Counted from the first letter of the stretch, positions 9,739 through 19,371 are shown. The stretch: DNA of 64,000 nucleotides from JABDQA01 sp963824415 (GCA_963824415.1 CAWGPM010000004.1:1-64000); one strand, 5' to 3'. The notes: generated by a model not told the origin, from the letters alone. Translations and numbers: made by a program.

Positions 9739-9764
9739 AACCGCTGCAGAACGGCGCTTAGTCG

Positions 9765-11036
9765 CTAGGCTGAGGCAAAGCTGAAACGCTGCCAGAAATC
9801 GGGAAACGATTTTGCCACACACTGCTCATCCTTGATTTTTACACCCTCGATGCGAAGCCCGGCAACGGCCATGCTCATTGCCATACGGTGATCCTGGTAG
9901 GTTTCGATTTGAGCCCCGTGCATGGAAGAGCCGCCGCGGCCGTGCACGATCATCCGGTCATCGAAGGTATCGACCCGCACGCCCATTCTGGCAAGCTCAG
10001 TGGCAACAGCGCTGAGCCGGTCGCATTCCTTGATGCGCAGATGCTCGATATTGCTGATTTCGGTGGCACCCTCAGCAAAGGCAGCCACCACCGCCAGGGT
10101 CGGCACGACATCGGGCATGTCGCCCATATCGACTGAAATCGGCTCGAGCCTGTCGGGGCCGCTGACCGCGATACCATGGCCACACTGCTCCACGTTGCAG
10201 CCCATCCGGGCCAGCAGGGGCACCAGCATCGCATCGCCCTGCAGGGATGGCACCGGCACATTTTCCACGCAGACCCTGCCGCCGGTAACCGCAGCCGCAG
10301 CCCAGAAATAGGAGGCATTGGAGGCGTCTCCTTCGATGCGATAATCGCGCGGCTGATACATCCCCCGGGGGATCGAAAAAGAAGAAAAATCCGGGGCCGC
10401 CTCCACCCGGATGCCAAACTCGGCCATGATATCGAGCGTCATCGCCACATAGGGCTTGGAGAGCAGCTCACCCTGCACCTCGAGTTCGGCAGCTTCCCTG
10501 GCGTAAGGGGCAACAAGCAGTAAAGAGGACAGGTACTGGCTGCTCTTGCCCTCCGGCAGAATCGTTCTACCGCCCGCAAGCCCGGCAGCGAGGATGCTGA
10601 GCGGCGGACAGCCGGTGCCCCGAATCGACTCGATATCGACCCCCCAGCCCCGCAGCGCCGCAATCAGCGGCCCGATGGGACGCTCGTACATGCGGGCATC
10701 GCCGTCGATGATGAACTCGCCGCTGCCAAGCGCCGCCACCGAAGTCAGAAAACGGGTCGCGGTGCCGTTATTGCCAAGGTAAATATCATCCTCAGGCTCG
10801 CTGATGACGCCGCCCGTGCCGCTGATCCGCCACTCGTCGTCGGACTTTTCGATCTGCACGCCCATCTGGCTGAGCGCCGCCGAGGAATAATCGGTATCTT
10901 CGCTTACCAGCGGCCCGTGCAGAACACTCAGCCCATCGGCCAGGGCGGCCGCGATCAGGGCACGCTGAGTGATGCTTTTCGATCCGGGTACTTCTACACT
11001 GGCGTTAATGCGGCCTGGTGGTTTGATTTCAATCAT
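9765..11036 (-). CDS. aroA: 3-phosphoshikimate 1-carboxyvinyltransferase (EPSP synthase)
   Basis: Sixth step of the shikimate pathway: shikimate-3-phosphate plus PEP gives EPSP. Visible motifs are PGSKSITQRALIAAALADG near the N-terminus (Lys and Arg for PEP), LGNNGTATRFLTS (the glycine loop whose alanine change gives glyphosate tolerance; here glycine is kept), EGDASNASYF and IKECDRLSAVATEL. 423 residues. It is convergent with the preceding gene (26 nt between stops) and well separated from the other shikimate genes at 14 and 32-38 kb. Confidence 0.95.
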   Translation of the reverse strand: MIEIKPPGRINASVEVPGSKSITQRALIAAALADGLSVLHGPLVSEDTDYSSAALSQMGVQIEKSDDEWRISGTGGVISEPEDDIYLGNNGTATRFLTSVAALGSGEFIIDGDARMYERPIGPLIAALRGWGVDIESIRGTGCPPLSILAAGLAGGRTILPEGKSSQYLSSLLLVAPYAREAAELEVQGELLSKPYVAMTLDIMAEFGIRVEAAPDFSSFSIPRGMYQPRDYRIEGDASNASYFWAAAAVTGGRVCVENVPVPSLQGDAMLVPLLARMGCNVEQCGHGIAVSGPDRLEPISVDMGDMPDVVPTLAVVAAFAEGATEISNIEHLRIKECDRLSAVATELARMGVRVDTFDDRMIVHGRGGSSMHGAQIETYQDHRMAMSMAVAGLRIEGVKIKDEQCVAKSFPDFWQRFSFASA

Positions 11037-11157
11037 TGCTCTTTGATTTCATAGCTGTTCTGCACTGCTGCAGGCGGCAGCGCGCGCTAGTGCCTGCCGC
11101 ATCGGTGAACTCCTCGACGCCGGTCAAAACACATATCGGAGCCTGTAGCGTTGTCAT

Positions 11158-11430
11158 TCATCCTTGCTCTGCATCAGAACCGGTAGACCGACGTTCGAGA
11201 AAACGTGAGACCAGCCAGACCAGCAGTGACACGACGGCAAAATCATCAATTATCCCGACGCCGAGCAGCCAGTCCGGCAGCAAATCATAGGGTGATACCA
11301 GGTAGACCAGCCCTGCACCCAGCATCAGTTTCACCTGCCACGGGGTATCCCTTTTAAACAGAAGTCTCAGATAGCCCGCCGCGGTGCTCAAGAATCTAAC
11401 CAGGAACGGGGCTTTTTCCTGCTTGCGCAT
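11158..11430 (-). CDS. YkvA-like (DUF1232) small membrane protein
   Basis: About 90 residues. A single hydrophobic hairpin region contains SPYDLLPDWLLGVGIIDD, the signature of DUF1232/YkvA proteins, whose function is unknown. I chose ATG 11430; an in-frame TTG at 11442 would add four residues. It lies between pyrD and aroA on the same strand, but the gap of 121 nt to aroA suggests separate regulation. Confidence 0.75.
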   Translation of the reverse strand: MRKQEKAPFLVRFLSTAAGYLRLLFKRDTPWQVKLMLGAGLVYLVSPYDLLPDWLLGVGIIDDFAVVSLLVWLVSRFLERRSTGSDAEQG

Positions 11431-11470
11431 GGTCCGGACCAATTAGCCTGAATATTTCATGAACGTCAGG

Positions 11471-12409
11471 TTAGAGCTCAAGCGCGCCAATCAGTTCTCT
11501 GATTGAACCAAGTTGTTCGGAGCGCACATAGTCTCCAATGCCATCCACCAACTCCTCGCTGACCCGCGGGTTGACGAAATTTGCGGTTCCGACCTGAACG
11601 GCCGTGGCGCCGGCCAGAATGAATTCCAGCGCATCCCTGGCGGTCTCGATACCGCCGATGCCGATCACCGGAATCTTCACCGCCTTCGCTGCCTGGTAAA
11701 CCATGCGCAGGGCAACCGGTTTGATCGCCGGGCCGGACAGGCCGCCGATTATATTGGCGAGCACCGGTTTTTTCGTATCCAGATCGATTGCCATACCGAT
11801 CAGCGTGTTGATCAGCGAAATCGAATCCGCCCCGCCGTCCTCGACGGCTCTGGCCATCTCGGCAATGTCCGAGACATTTGGCGACAGCTTAACCATAACC
11901 GGCACATCGGCAACACCTTTTACCGCCTCAGTGACCGCTTTAGCCATTGAAGGTATCGTACCGAAAGCCACGCCGCCCTTCTTCACGTTGGGACAGGATA
12001 TATTGACCTCCAGTGCGGCGATGCCGTCAACCCCGGCGAGCTGCTCGGTCAGCAATCGATATTCATCAACCGAGTCTCCCAGAATGTTTACCACTACGGG
12101 CACGCCGATGCCGCCTAGATAGGGTATCTTCTCTGTGAGAAACTGCTCGACCCCGACATTTTGCAAGCCGATGGCATTGAGCATGCCGCACGGGGTTTCG
12201 ACAATTCGCGGAGGCGGGTTGCCGGCCCGCGGCTCAAGCGAGATCCCTTTGACGACGATGCCGCCCAACCGGTGCAGATTCAACAGATGCTCGAATTCCC
12301 GGGCATAGCCGAACGTGCCCGAAGCCGTCATGACCGGGTTCTGCAGTTCCAGTGAGCCGATATTGACCCGCAGATCCGGGTAGGGATCGTGATCTTTTAC
12401 GAATTCCAT
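11471..12409 (-). CDS. pyrD: Dihydroorotate dehydrogenase, class 1B catalytic subunit
   Basis: FMN enzyme that oxidises dihydroorotate to orotate in pyrimidine synthesis; the class 1B form passes electrons to PyrK and NAD. The (beta/alpha)8 barrel shows NPVMTASGTFG, GIVVKGISLEPRAGNPPPR, the catalytic cysteine in LEVNISCPNVKKGG, and GIGGIETARDALEFILAGA. The ATG at 12409 overlaps the pyrK stop by 13 nt, so translation is coupled. 312 residues. Confidence 0.94.
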   Translation of the reverse strand: MEFVKDHDPYPDLRVNIGSLELQNPVMTASGTFGYAREFEHLLNLHRLGGIVVKGISLEPRAGNPPPRIVETPCGMLNAIGLQNVGVEQFLTEKIPYLGGIGVPVVVNILGDSVDEYRLLTEQLAGVDGIAALEVNISCPNVKKGGVAFGTIPSMAKAVTEAVKGVADVPVMVKLSPNVSDIAEMARAVEDGGADSISLINTLIGMAIDLDTKKPVLANIIGGLSGPAIKPVALRMVYQAAKAVKIPVIGIGGIETARDALEFILAGATAVQVGTANFVNPRVSEELVDGIGDYVRSEQLGSIRELIGALEL

Positions 12410-13185
12410 GCCAGATCCTCTGTGTTGAATACCGGCCCGTCGATACAGACATGGACATAGTCCTTCTTGCTTGCCGCGATGTTGCATCCGAGGCAGGCGC
12501 CCATGCCGCAGGCCATCACACTCTCGACGGACACCTGCGCCTCGATCTGTTTTTCACTGCAGAAGCGGTGTATGACCTCGAGCATATTGTCCGGTCCGCA
12601 GCCATAGACGACGGTATCGCTGCTCAGTTTTTCGGAGCGCAGAATATCGGTGACATACCCTTTGATCCCGTACGAGCCGTCATCGGTGGCGCAATGCAGG
12701 TGCAGGCCGCACTCCTTGAAGTCAGCCACCAGCGGCTCGACGTCATCTCTGTTTCTGCCCCCCAAGATGATGATATCACTGCCGTGATCCTTGTCCATGG
12801 AACTGATCCACTTGGCCAGAAAGAGCATCGGGGCAATGCCGAGGCCGCCGCCGACCAGGCAGGCCGGGCGGTGGGGGTCAACTTTATAGCCCCGGCCCAG
12901 CGGTCCGAAGACGTCCAGCATCTCCCCAACCCGTCCGTGGGCCAGAATGTTCGTGCCGCGGCCGACATTTTTGAAATAGATCTGTATCTGGCCATTGCTG
13001 CTGGTCTGGTGCAATGAGAACGGTCTTCTCAAGAGCGGGTCCTGGCCGTGCCCGGTGCGAATCATCACGAACTGTCCAGGCTCCGCACTTGCCGCAATCA
13101 GCGGGGCCTCCAGCGTCAAGCGTATATTCAAGGCCGACAACTCTTCATAGCGGATAATCCTTGCTTTTTCCTGGTGTTGAGACAT
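12397..13185 (-). CDS. pyrK: Dihydroorotate dehydrogenase B electron-transfer subunit
   Basis: FAD and [2Fe-2S] subunit that links PyrD to NAD+. The flavin motif LLRRPFSLHQ lies near residue 52, a ferredoxin-reductase NAD domain follows (LVGGGLGIAPMLF), and four cysteines of the C-terminal 2Fe-2S site are seen in ACGMGACLGC plus a later Cys in YVHVC. It is the first gene of the pyrK-pyrD pair and is divergent from the prepilin peptidase gene. Confidence 0.93.
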   Translation of the reverse strand: MSQHQEKARIIRYEELSALNIRLTLEAPLIAASAEPGQFVMIRTGHGQDPLLRRPFSLHQTSSNGQIQIYFKNVGRGTNILAHGRVGEMLDVFGPLGRGYKVDPHRPACLVGGGLGIAPMLFLAKWISSMDKDHGSDIIILGGRNRDDVEPLVADFKECGLHLHCATDDGSYGIKGYVTDILRSEKLSSDTVVYGCGPDNMLEVIHRFCSEKQIEAQVSVESVMACGMGACLGCNIAASKKDYVHVCIDGPVFNTEDLAWNS

Positions 13186-13246
13186 AATAGCGCGATAATA
13201 ATGTTATTTTTTCATCTTTACAGACTTGATTTTCCGGGCGGACTCC

Positions 13247-14035
13247 ATGCAGGTTGACCCGCTGTATCTCATAGCCTCGTTTGTGTTTGGGGCGGTTATC
13301 GGCAGCTTTCTCAATGTGGTCATTCTGCGGCTGCCGACTCCGGGCATCTCGGTGGTTTTTCCTGCTTCACACTGTCCGCAGTGCAAACACCCGCTCAGCT
13401 GGTACGAAAACATCCCGATCCTGAGCTATATTGCCCTGCGGGGCAAGTGCGGCCACTGCCGGACCAGCATATCTCCTCAGTATCCGGTGGTCGAACTGCT
13501 CACCGGCCTGCTGGCGCTGGCGGTAGTGGCAAAATTCGGGCTGAGCCTGACTGCTGCCGGATATTTCATTTTCTGCGCTGCGCTGATTACTATAATATGG
13601 ATCGATATTCACCACCAGATAATACCCGATGTGATCAGCCTGCCGGGCATCATTTTCGGATTCTGCTTCGCCTTTGTCTCAACCTTTGTCAGCTGGCAGG
13701 ATTCGCTGATCGGCATCCTTGCCGGTGGCGGCATTTTTTACGCGATTTCCTACTCCTATTATCTGCTGCGCCGCCAGGAGGGGCTGGGCGGCGGGGACAT
13801 CAAGCTGCTGGCCATGCTGGGGGCCTTCCTGGGCTGGCAGTCGCTGCTCTTCATCATTTTCGCCAGCTCTGTGACCGGCACCGTGGCCGGCCTGGCGGCC
13901 ATGCGCTCCCAGAAAAAGGGCGGGGCCACCCGGATACCGTTCGGCCCGTTTCTGGCCCTGGCCGGCCTGGCTTACCTGTTCTTCCGGCCGCAGATCCTGC
14001 AGCTTTTTCAGCTTTACCTGCGCACCTTCAGCTAG
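13247..14035 (+). CDS. pilD: Prepilin peptidase / methyltransferase (A24 family)
   Basis: Inner-membrane aspartyl protease that cleaves type IV prepilins or pseudopilins and N-methylates the new end. The cytoplasmic zinc loop has CPQC and CGHC. The catalytic aspartates lie in WIDIHHQIIPD and GGGDIKLLAMLG, and several membrane segments surround them. I start at ATG 13247, preceded by GGGCGGA, rather than the TTG at 13226. 262 residues. No pilin genes are nearby. Confidence 0.9.
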   Translation: MQVDPLYLIASFVFGAVIGSFLNVVILRLPTPGISVVFPASHCPQCKHPLSWYENIPILSYIALRGKCGHCRTSISPQYPVVELLTGLLALAVVAKFGLSLTAAGYFIFCAALITIIWIDIHHQIIPDVISLPGIIFGFCFAFVSTFVSWQDSLIGILAGGGIFYAISYSYYLLRRQEGLGGGDIKLLAMLGAFLGWQSLLFIIFASSVTGTVAGLAAMRSQKKGGATRIPFGPFLALAGLAYLFFRPQILQLFQLYLRTFS

Positions 14036-14143
14036 CATGCAGGAACTGACCATGGCGAGGAGGCCATGGTCTTTTATATCAATGTCATGCAAATGGAGTG
14101 AAAACAGGATTTGCGGGCACGCTTGGGCTATCGAATGGAATAT

Positions 14144-14911
14144 TTAGTAGAGCAGATCCATGACGGTCGCCAGCTCTTTAATCGGTATCTGACCAGGTGC
14201 GGAAGCCTTCACACCTACTGCAAAAGTAATATCCGAACCAAACAGACCGCCGGCTAATCTGCTGACGGCTCCCTCTGGTCCCATGGACATCGTCACCATC
14301 GGGCATTTTACCATTTCTTTTCTCGCCTTATTAGTGGCGTTCAAAAGAGTCAGTACATCCCCGTAGTCCTTAGGCATCACTGCTACTTTACAGATATCCG
14401 CCCCCGCTGTCTGGGCCTCCGAAAGTTTGGCACAGATAGATGCTTGGCTGGGCGTTTCTGTAAAATTGTGGTAGGAGAGGATTAATCTGACACTTCTCAG
14501 CTTGGCACGCTCCCTGACAGTCTGTATAAAAGCTGCGTCATTACAGAGCTCCACATCGAAAAGGTCGGCATCGCCCGAATCCATTGCCGCAGTAATCAAG
14601 GCCAGACGTTTTTCTCTGGAAATCTCTTTAAAGCCCCCTTCCTGATCAATTCGACAGGTGAAGATCAGAGGAATCTCACCAATGATTGTGCGCATCTGTT
14701 TTAACAGGGCCAGACAGTCCTCTATTATTTCCACCTTGTTGTAGGCATCGATTCGCCACTCCAGCAGGTCAGGCTGCAGTGCAGTCAATGCGTCTGACTC
14801 CTGCAGAACCTTTTCTTCTGTCTCCCCTACCAACGGTAGACAAATCAGTGGCTTGGGGCCGCCAATCACGGTGCCTCTCACAGATACCTGCAATTCGCTC
14901 TGTTGTCTCAT
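14144..14911 (-). CDS. aroD: Type I 3-dehydroquinate dehydratase
   Basis: Interconverts 3-dehydroquinate and 3-dehydroshikimate through a Schiff base. The barrel carries DLLEWRIDAY, the catalytic histidine in LSYHNF (H148) and the Schiff-base lysine in CKVAVMP (K175), plus the C-terminal loop MGPEGAVSRL. 255 residues, typical for type I. It is divergent from the TRAP transporter at 15.3 kb and not next to the other aro genes, so it could serve biosynthesis or quinate/shikimate breakdown. Confidence 0.93.
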   Translation of the reverse strand: MRQQSELQVSVRGTVIGGPKPLICLPLVGETEEKVLQESDALTALQPDLLEWRIDAYNKVEIIEDCLALLKQMRTIIGEIPLIFTCRIDQEGGFKEISREKRLALITAAMDSGDADLFDVELCNDAAFIQTVRERAKLRSVRLILSYHNFTETPSQASICAKLSEAQTAGADICKVAVMPKDYGDVLTLLNATNKARKEMVKCPMVTMSMGPEGAVSRLAGGLFGSDITFAVGVKASAPGQIPIKELATVMDLLY

Positions 14912-15324
14912 AATTATCTCGTTCCTGATCTAAAATTTAATTATTGAATCGTAGACTCCAACGCACTGCTGACCGATTCCAGCGTACGGTATTTCACTGT
15001 ATATCACAAGATTGTTGGAAAATCAGAAGCCGATTACTGCGTCCGGTGATTCTACTTTTTACATATAATTACAAATGTATAGGGACAAATATACCGGGTC
15101 TCATAAGCGTGTCATGATAAGTCAATTTTTCTCTATTGCAAAAGCCAGAGTGTTTCTTTGCAACTGCTAATTTAATCATTGACATAATCTACCGTCAAAT
15201 TTATCCTACTCTAGAGAACCTCGTTCTTATTGGTTGGTTTCAGGTCGGTCTCTCCGGCCTTCGCCAGCCATTGTCCGTACTCGTATTTCATAGAGTTTCA
15301 AACAACTCACAAAGGAGGTGTCCC
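14912..15324. promoter_or_regulatory. Divergent control region between aroD and dctP
   Basis: About 410 AT-rich bases with no gene. They separate divergent aroD and the TRAP operon, so promoters for both must lie here. I see no perfect operator palindrome. The segment TACATATAATTACAAATGTA (15060-15079) is roughly palindromic and might bind a regulator. Confidence 0.4.
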
Positions 15325-16311
15325 ATGCATTCCCGCTTAAAAAGATGCTTTGTAATCGTCGCAGGCGTTCTGGCAATAGCGCTTGCTGTAACTCCAATTG
15401 TTTTCGCCCAGGCGAAAACAAAACTGCGCTTTAGCTGTGCATTCGCCGAACAAGATCTGCGTGCCGATGCCTATAAGGCATTCGGCGAATCTATCAAAGA
15501 AAATTTCGACTTTGAACCCTTCTGGCTCAATTCGCTTTTCAAGCAGGGTACCGAACTGGTTGCATTGCAGCGTGGAAATGTCGAAATGGTCAATCTCGCC
15601 CCAGCGGACATCGCCAAACAACTACCCGCCTGGTCGCTGATGACTTCGGCATATCTCTTCCGCGATGTGGACCACCTGCGCAAGGTGTTCAAGAGCGATG
15701 TGGGGAACGAGTTCATCAAGATGGCACACGATGAGCTTGGCATTCAGGTGATTGTTCCTGTTTATTTCGGAGCGCGTAACGTCAACCTAAAGCCGGATAA
15801 AGAAGTTAAGACGCCAGCCGATCTTGCCGGGGTCAAACTGCGCATGCCTCCGGGTGAATTCTGGCAATTCCTGGGGGAGTCAATTGGTGCAACGCCGACA
15901 CCGGTAGCCTTTGCTGAGACTTACACTGCCCTGCAGACTGGCGCCATCGATGGGCAGGACAATCCTCCGCTCAATACCCAGCTGATGAAGTTCAACGAGG
16001 TTACCACACAGTACGTTCTGACAGGTCATGTCATCGGCTACGACGTGATGGCGGTCTCGGCCAAAATCTGGGATGCGATGACAGCGGATCAGCAAGCTGC
16101 ATTCCAGGCAGCTGCAGACAAAGCGATTGACGACTACGAGGCCACGTTTATCGCAAAAGAGCAGGGTGTGCTCGATGCCTTCAAGGCTAGTGGGATGAAA
16201 GTCTATACGCCCGACGTTGACGCGTTTAGAACTCACGCTCAGGCGAAATATCTCGAAAAGTACGGCAAAGACTGGCCACAAGGTGCGCTGGACCGTATAA
16301 ACGCGCTGTAA
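15325..16311 (+). CDS. dctP: TRAP transporter solute-binding protein DctP
   Basis: Periplasmic binding protein of a tripartite ATP-independent periplasmic transporter for carboxylic or sulfonic acids. ATG 15325 follows a strong AAAGGAGGTG site. A signal peptide ends at about residue 30 (FAQA). The family hallmarks are the ligand-binding arginine segment GVKLRMPPGEFWQFLGESIGA and the helix ETYTALQTGAIDGQDNP. 328 residues. A hairpin and the two membrane subunits follow. Confidence 0.93.
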   Translation: MHSRLKRCFVIVAGVLAIALAVTPIVFAQAKTKLRFSCAFAEQDLRADAYKAFGESIKENFDFEPFWLNSLFKQGTELVALQRGNVEMVNLAPADIAKQLPAWSLMTSAYLFRDVDHLRKVFKSDVGNEFIKMAHDELGIQVIVPVYFGARNVNLKPDKEVKTPADLAGVKLRMPPGEFWQFLGESIGATPTPVAFAETYTALQTGAIDGQDNPPLNTQLMKFNEVTTQYVLTGHVIGYDVMAVSAKIWDAMTADQQAAFQAAADKAIDDYEATFIAKEQGVLDAFKASGMKVYTPDVDAFRTHAQAKYLEKYGKDWPQGALDRINAL

Positions 16312-16324
16312 AAACCAGATCATC

Positions 16325-16358
16325 TTCTGCCGCCGCTGATTCTATTGCGGCGGCAGAA
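16325..16358 (+). promoter_or_regulatory. Intercistronic stem-loop after dctP
   Basis: A perfect 12-bp GC-rich stem (TTCTGCCGCCGC and its complement) with a 10-nt loop begins 14 nt after the dctP stop. A second short palindrome, GTCCCGGCCGGGAC, follows at 16361-16374. There is no T run, so it is more likely an mRNA 3'-end stabiliser that raises binding-protein yield than a full terminator. Confidence 0.6.
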
Positions 16359-16413
16359 AAGTCCCGGCCGGGACTATTTACCATTCGAATGGGCCTCTGC
16401 ACAAAAGCGAACC

Positions 16414-16935
16414 ATGACAAAGAAAAACAAATGGCTCGGTAACGGGACTTGGCTGCACCGGCGAGCCGAAGATGTTTCAGTCATGCTCCTCGGAACGATG
16501 TTCGTTGTCTTTCTGCTGCAGATCGGATTCCGTTATTTTCTGGTTCGGCCATTATCCTGGAGCGAGGAAGTTTGCATCCTGTGTTGGCTATGGGGGGTGC
16601 TGTGGGGAGCAGCATTCGTTTTGTCAGACGACGAAGAAATCCGCATGGATATCATCTACAATGCGGTCCCTGACAGAGTGAGGCGCGTCTTCAAGATAAT
16701 TACCAGTGTGATCCTGGTCTTACTTCTGCTTATTTCACTGCCCGCCAGTTGGGATTACGTGACGTTTATGAAACGTGAGCGTACCGCCTCCCTGCACATT
16801 CCAATTAACTACCTGTATTCGATCTATATAATCTTCTCGGTTGCCTGCATCATTCGTCATTGCCGTCTGGTTTGGATTGCCGTTCGCGGCACATCACCAC
16901 CCTCTGGGCCTGTTAAAGAAGCGGACATAGCATAA
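16414..16935 (+). CDS. dctQ: TRAP transporter small membrane subunit DctQ
   Basis: Four-helix membrane subunit that pairs with DctM. The typical motif RPLSWSEEVCILCWLWGVLWGAA lies in the second quarter. ATG 16414 is preferred to the TTG at 16345. 173 residues. The stop overlaps the dctM start by one base. Confidence 0.9.
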   Translation: MTKKNKWLGNGTWLHRRAEDVSVMLLGTMFVVFLLQIGFRYFLVRPLSWSEEVCILCWLWGVLWGAAFVLSDDEEIRMDIIYNAVPDRVRRVFKIITSVILVLLLLISLPASWDYVTFMKRERTASLHIPINYLYSIYIIFSVACIIRHCRLVWIAVRGTSPPSGPVKEADIA

Positions 16936-18230
16936 TGCCGAGTCCATTTGTTCTCTGCATCATATTACTGGTTACTCTTGCCGTTCTCGGTCTGCCGATC
17001 GGCCTGTCGATGCTTGCCGGTTCGATTTTTTACCTCCTGCTGACCGGTCTCGATCTCGGCACTGCGGCCGAGCAGGTACTCAACGGCCTGTCCGGCAGTT
17101 ATGTATTGCTGGCCGTACCGTTGTTTATATTGGCAGCCGATCTGATGAATACCGGCAGCCTGACCGATCGTTTGCTGAATTTTTGTCTCATGCTGGTTGG
17201 TCGATTCCGTGGGGGACTGGGCCACGTAAACGTATTATTGAGCGTCATCTTCGCCGGCATGTCCGGTTCGGCCGTTGCCGATGCCGTGGGCCTTGGCAGG
17301 ATCATTATCGGTATGATGACCCGCGACGGAAAATACCCGGTTGCCTATGCTGCCGCGATAACCGCCTCATCTGCCGTCATTGGGCCAATTGTACCGCCAT
17401 CGATTCCGATGGTTATCTACGCACTTGTCTCCGATGCATCTATCGGCTATCTCTTTCTAGGCGGCATTGTACCCGGGTTGTTGCTTGGTGTGGCGTTCAT
17501 GTGCGCGAACACGGTGATCTCCCGGCTCAGAAAGTTCCCGGTCGAGGAGACGGTCCCCATGCGTGAAATTCCTCGGGTCGCCTGGAATGCATTCCCCGCC
17601 CTCATGCTCCCCGTCATCCTCCTTTTCGGCATCTATGGCGGCATCATGACCCCTACCGAGGGCGCTGCCGCTGCTGCTGCCTACGCGCTTTTTGCCGCAG
17701 CAGTTTTCTATCGCGCCATTTCACCTCGCCAGCTCTACCGAGTCCTGCGGTCCAGTGCCAAAACGTCGACCGCGATCGGCATGCTCTTTGTCGGGGCGAT
17801 GGCGTTCAACTACGTGGTCACCATCGAGAATATTCCGCTTACCGTTCAGCACTTCGTCAGCGGATTTAACCTGACATCAGCCGGCTTTCTCCTGTTGGTA
17901 AATCTTCTGCTTCTCGGGCTCGGCTGTCTGCTGGAGGGGAGCACGATACTGCTGGTTATAGTACCCATCTTGATACCTACCGCAAAACTCCTGGGTATCG
18001 ATCTTGTCCATTTCGGTGTTGTTGTCGTAATAAACATCATGCTCGGACTTGTTACACCACCCTTCGGTTTACTGCTCTTTGTCGTCGCCAACCTGACCAA
18101 GCAACCGCTGATGTCCATCGTGCGCGAATGCCTGCCATTTCTGTTGGCGGCGTTATTAGTTCTGGCCCTTGTGACGTTTGTACCCGAAACGGTTCTGTGG
18201 CTGCCTGAGGTAATGGGATATAAGGGCTGA
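16935..18230 (+). CDS. dctM: TRAP transporter large permease DctM
   Basis: Twelve-helix permease of the TRAP system, driven by an ion gradient. Family features include GMSGSAVADAVGLG near residue 108, IGPIVPPSIPMVIYA and the C-terminal MLGLVTPPFGLLLFV. 431 residues. Start and stop overlap with dctQ in a TAATG arrangement. The operon ends tail-to-tail with an HMG-CoA lyase family gene. Confidence 0.93.
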   Translation: MPSPFVLCIILLVTLAVLGLPIGLSMLAGSIFYLLLTGLDLGTAAEQVLNGLSGSYVLLAVPLFILAADLMNTGSLTDRLLNFCLMLVGRFRGGLGHVNVLLSVIFAGMSGSAVADAVGLGRIIIGMMTRDGKYPVAYAAAITASSAVIGPIVPPSIPMVIYALVSDASIGYLFLGGIVPGLLLGVAFMCANTVISRLRKFPVEETVPMREIPRVAWNAFPALMLPVILLFGIYGGIMTPTEGAAAAAAYALFAAAVFYRAISPRQLYRVLRSSAKTSTAIGMLFVGAMAFNYVVTIENIPLTVQHFVSGFNLTSAGFLLLVNLLLLGLGCLLEGSTILLVIVPILIPTAKLLGIDLVHFGVVVVINIMLGLVTPPFGLLLFVVANLTKQPLMSIVRECLPFLLAALLVLALVTFVPETVLWLPEVMGYKG

Positions 18231-18246
18231 TACGGTTTGTGGGTGT

Positions 18247-19170
18247 CTAGCAAGTAGGCGATGGTTTAAAGCCAAGCACACGCTTCATTTTGCCGGGTAG
18301 ATTTCGGTTCAACTTTTTTTCAAGAAATGTAACGGCCTCGACGACCCGCGACACATCAATACCGGTATTTACGCCTACCGACTCAAACATATACACCGCA
18401 TCCTCGGTGGGGACATTGCCGGCTGCGCCCTTGATAAACGGGCAGCCTCCCAGCCCGCCGGCGCACACGTCGAAGATGCGCACGCCCGCCTCGTACCCGG
18501 CGAACATGTTCGCCATTCCGAGCCCTCTCGTATCATGAAGATGCAGTGAAATACGAACGTGGGGCAGTTCTCTGGAAATGAGCGAGACCATGGAGCGAAT
18601 CGTAAGGGGTGTGGCCATGCCGGTGCTGTCGGCCAGGTTAATCTCCTGAGCGCCCGCACCAGCCATCTGCATTGCCGCTTCGAGAACCGCACCTTCGGCA
18701 ATAGCTCCCTCATAGACACACCCGAATGCACTCTGCAGACCAGCGCGCACCTCAAGACCTTGGCTTATGGCATTTTTAATTAACTGAGTCATAGAAGACA
18801 GTGCTTCAGAGGCTGATCTGTTGGCATTTTTTCTGCTGTGGCTATCGCTCACTGATACAGACATGCTGACATGGGAGATGGTACTCTCAAGGGCCCGGTC
18901 AAGTCCTTTGTCATTGAGAATGAGTGCCGTTATTTTTGTTGCCTTCTGCGGTCCGACAGCCTGAATCAACTCATCGGTGTCTGCCATTTGCGGCACGATC
19001 TTCGGGTTAACGAACGAGCCGACTTGAATTCTCTTGAGACCGGCTTTGAGCAGAAGGTTGAAGAGTTCTATTTTCTCATTGAGCGTAAAAAGCTGTGACT
19101 CAAGTTGAAGTCCATCCCGCATAACCTCCTCTTCTAAAACGAGTTCTGTTTGTGGCCGTTTGGTCTGCAC
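18247..19170 (-). CDS. HMG-CoA lyase family (HMGL-like) enzyme
   Basis: Metal-dependent aldolase-type TIM barrel of the hydroxymethylglutaryl-CoA lyase family, cleaving a 3-hydroxy-acyl-CoA to acetyl-CoA and a keto acid. The N-terminal metal motif is EEVMRDGLQ, the metal histidines are in LHLHDTRG, and the catalytic cysteine loop is GGLGGCPFIKGAAGN. The start is GTG 19170, preceded by GGAGG at 9 nt; the upstream frame has no support. 307 residues. Convergent with dctM and divergent from the aldehyde dehydrogenase. The substrate could be HMG-CoA or a related branched acyl-CoA. Confidence 0.8.
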   Translation of the reverse strand: MQTKRPQTELVLEEEVMRDGLQLESQLFTLNEKIELFNLLLKAGLKRIQVGSFVNPKIVPQMADTDELIQAVGPQKATKITALILNDKGLDRALESTISHVSMSVSVSDSHSRKNANRSASEALSSMTQLIKNAISQGLEVRAGLQSAFGCVYEGAIAEGAVLEAAMQMAGAGAQEINLADSTGMATPLTIRSMVSLISRELPHVRISLHLHDTRGLGMANMFAGYEAGVRIFDVCAGGLGGCPFIKGAAGNVPTEDAVYMFESVGVNTGIDVSRVVEAVTFLEKKLNRNLPGKMKRVLGFKPSPTC

Positions 19171-19337
19171 GATTATTCCTCCCCGACTGGTGAATCTGAG
19201 CCATAACCAATGATTCTTGATAAATCTGCCGATGACGGCGGTGAACAATGCACGAGATTAACTATATAAATGGTTGACCATAATTGTGCGGCATAAAGAA
19301 ACAATGTCCCTAATATTTTTTATCCCAGCATGAATTT

Positions 19338-19366
19338 AATATCACTTGTTTCTAAAAATATCACTT
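19338..19366 (+). promoter_or_regulatory. Tandem AATATCACTT repeats, putative operator
   Basis: Two identical 10-mers AATATCACTT start at 19338 and 19357, a period of 19 bases, close to two helical turns. They sit directly upstream of the -35 box proposed for the aldehyde dehydrogenase promoter. This fits binding of a regulator dimer pair on one DNA face. Confidence 0.4.
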
Positions 19367-19371
19367 ATTAT

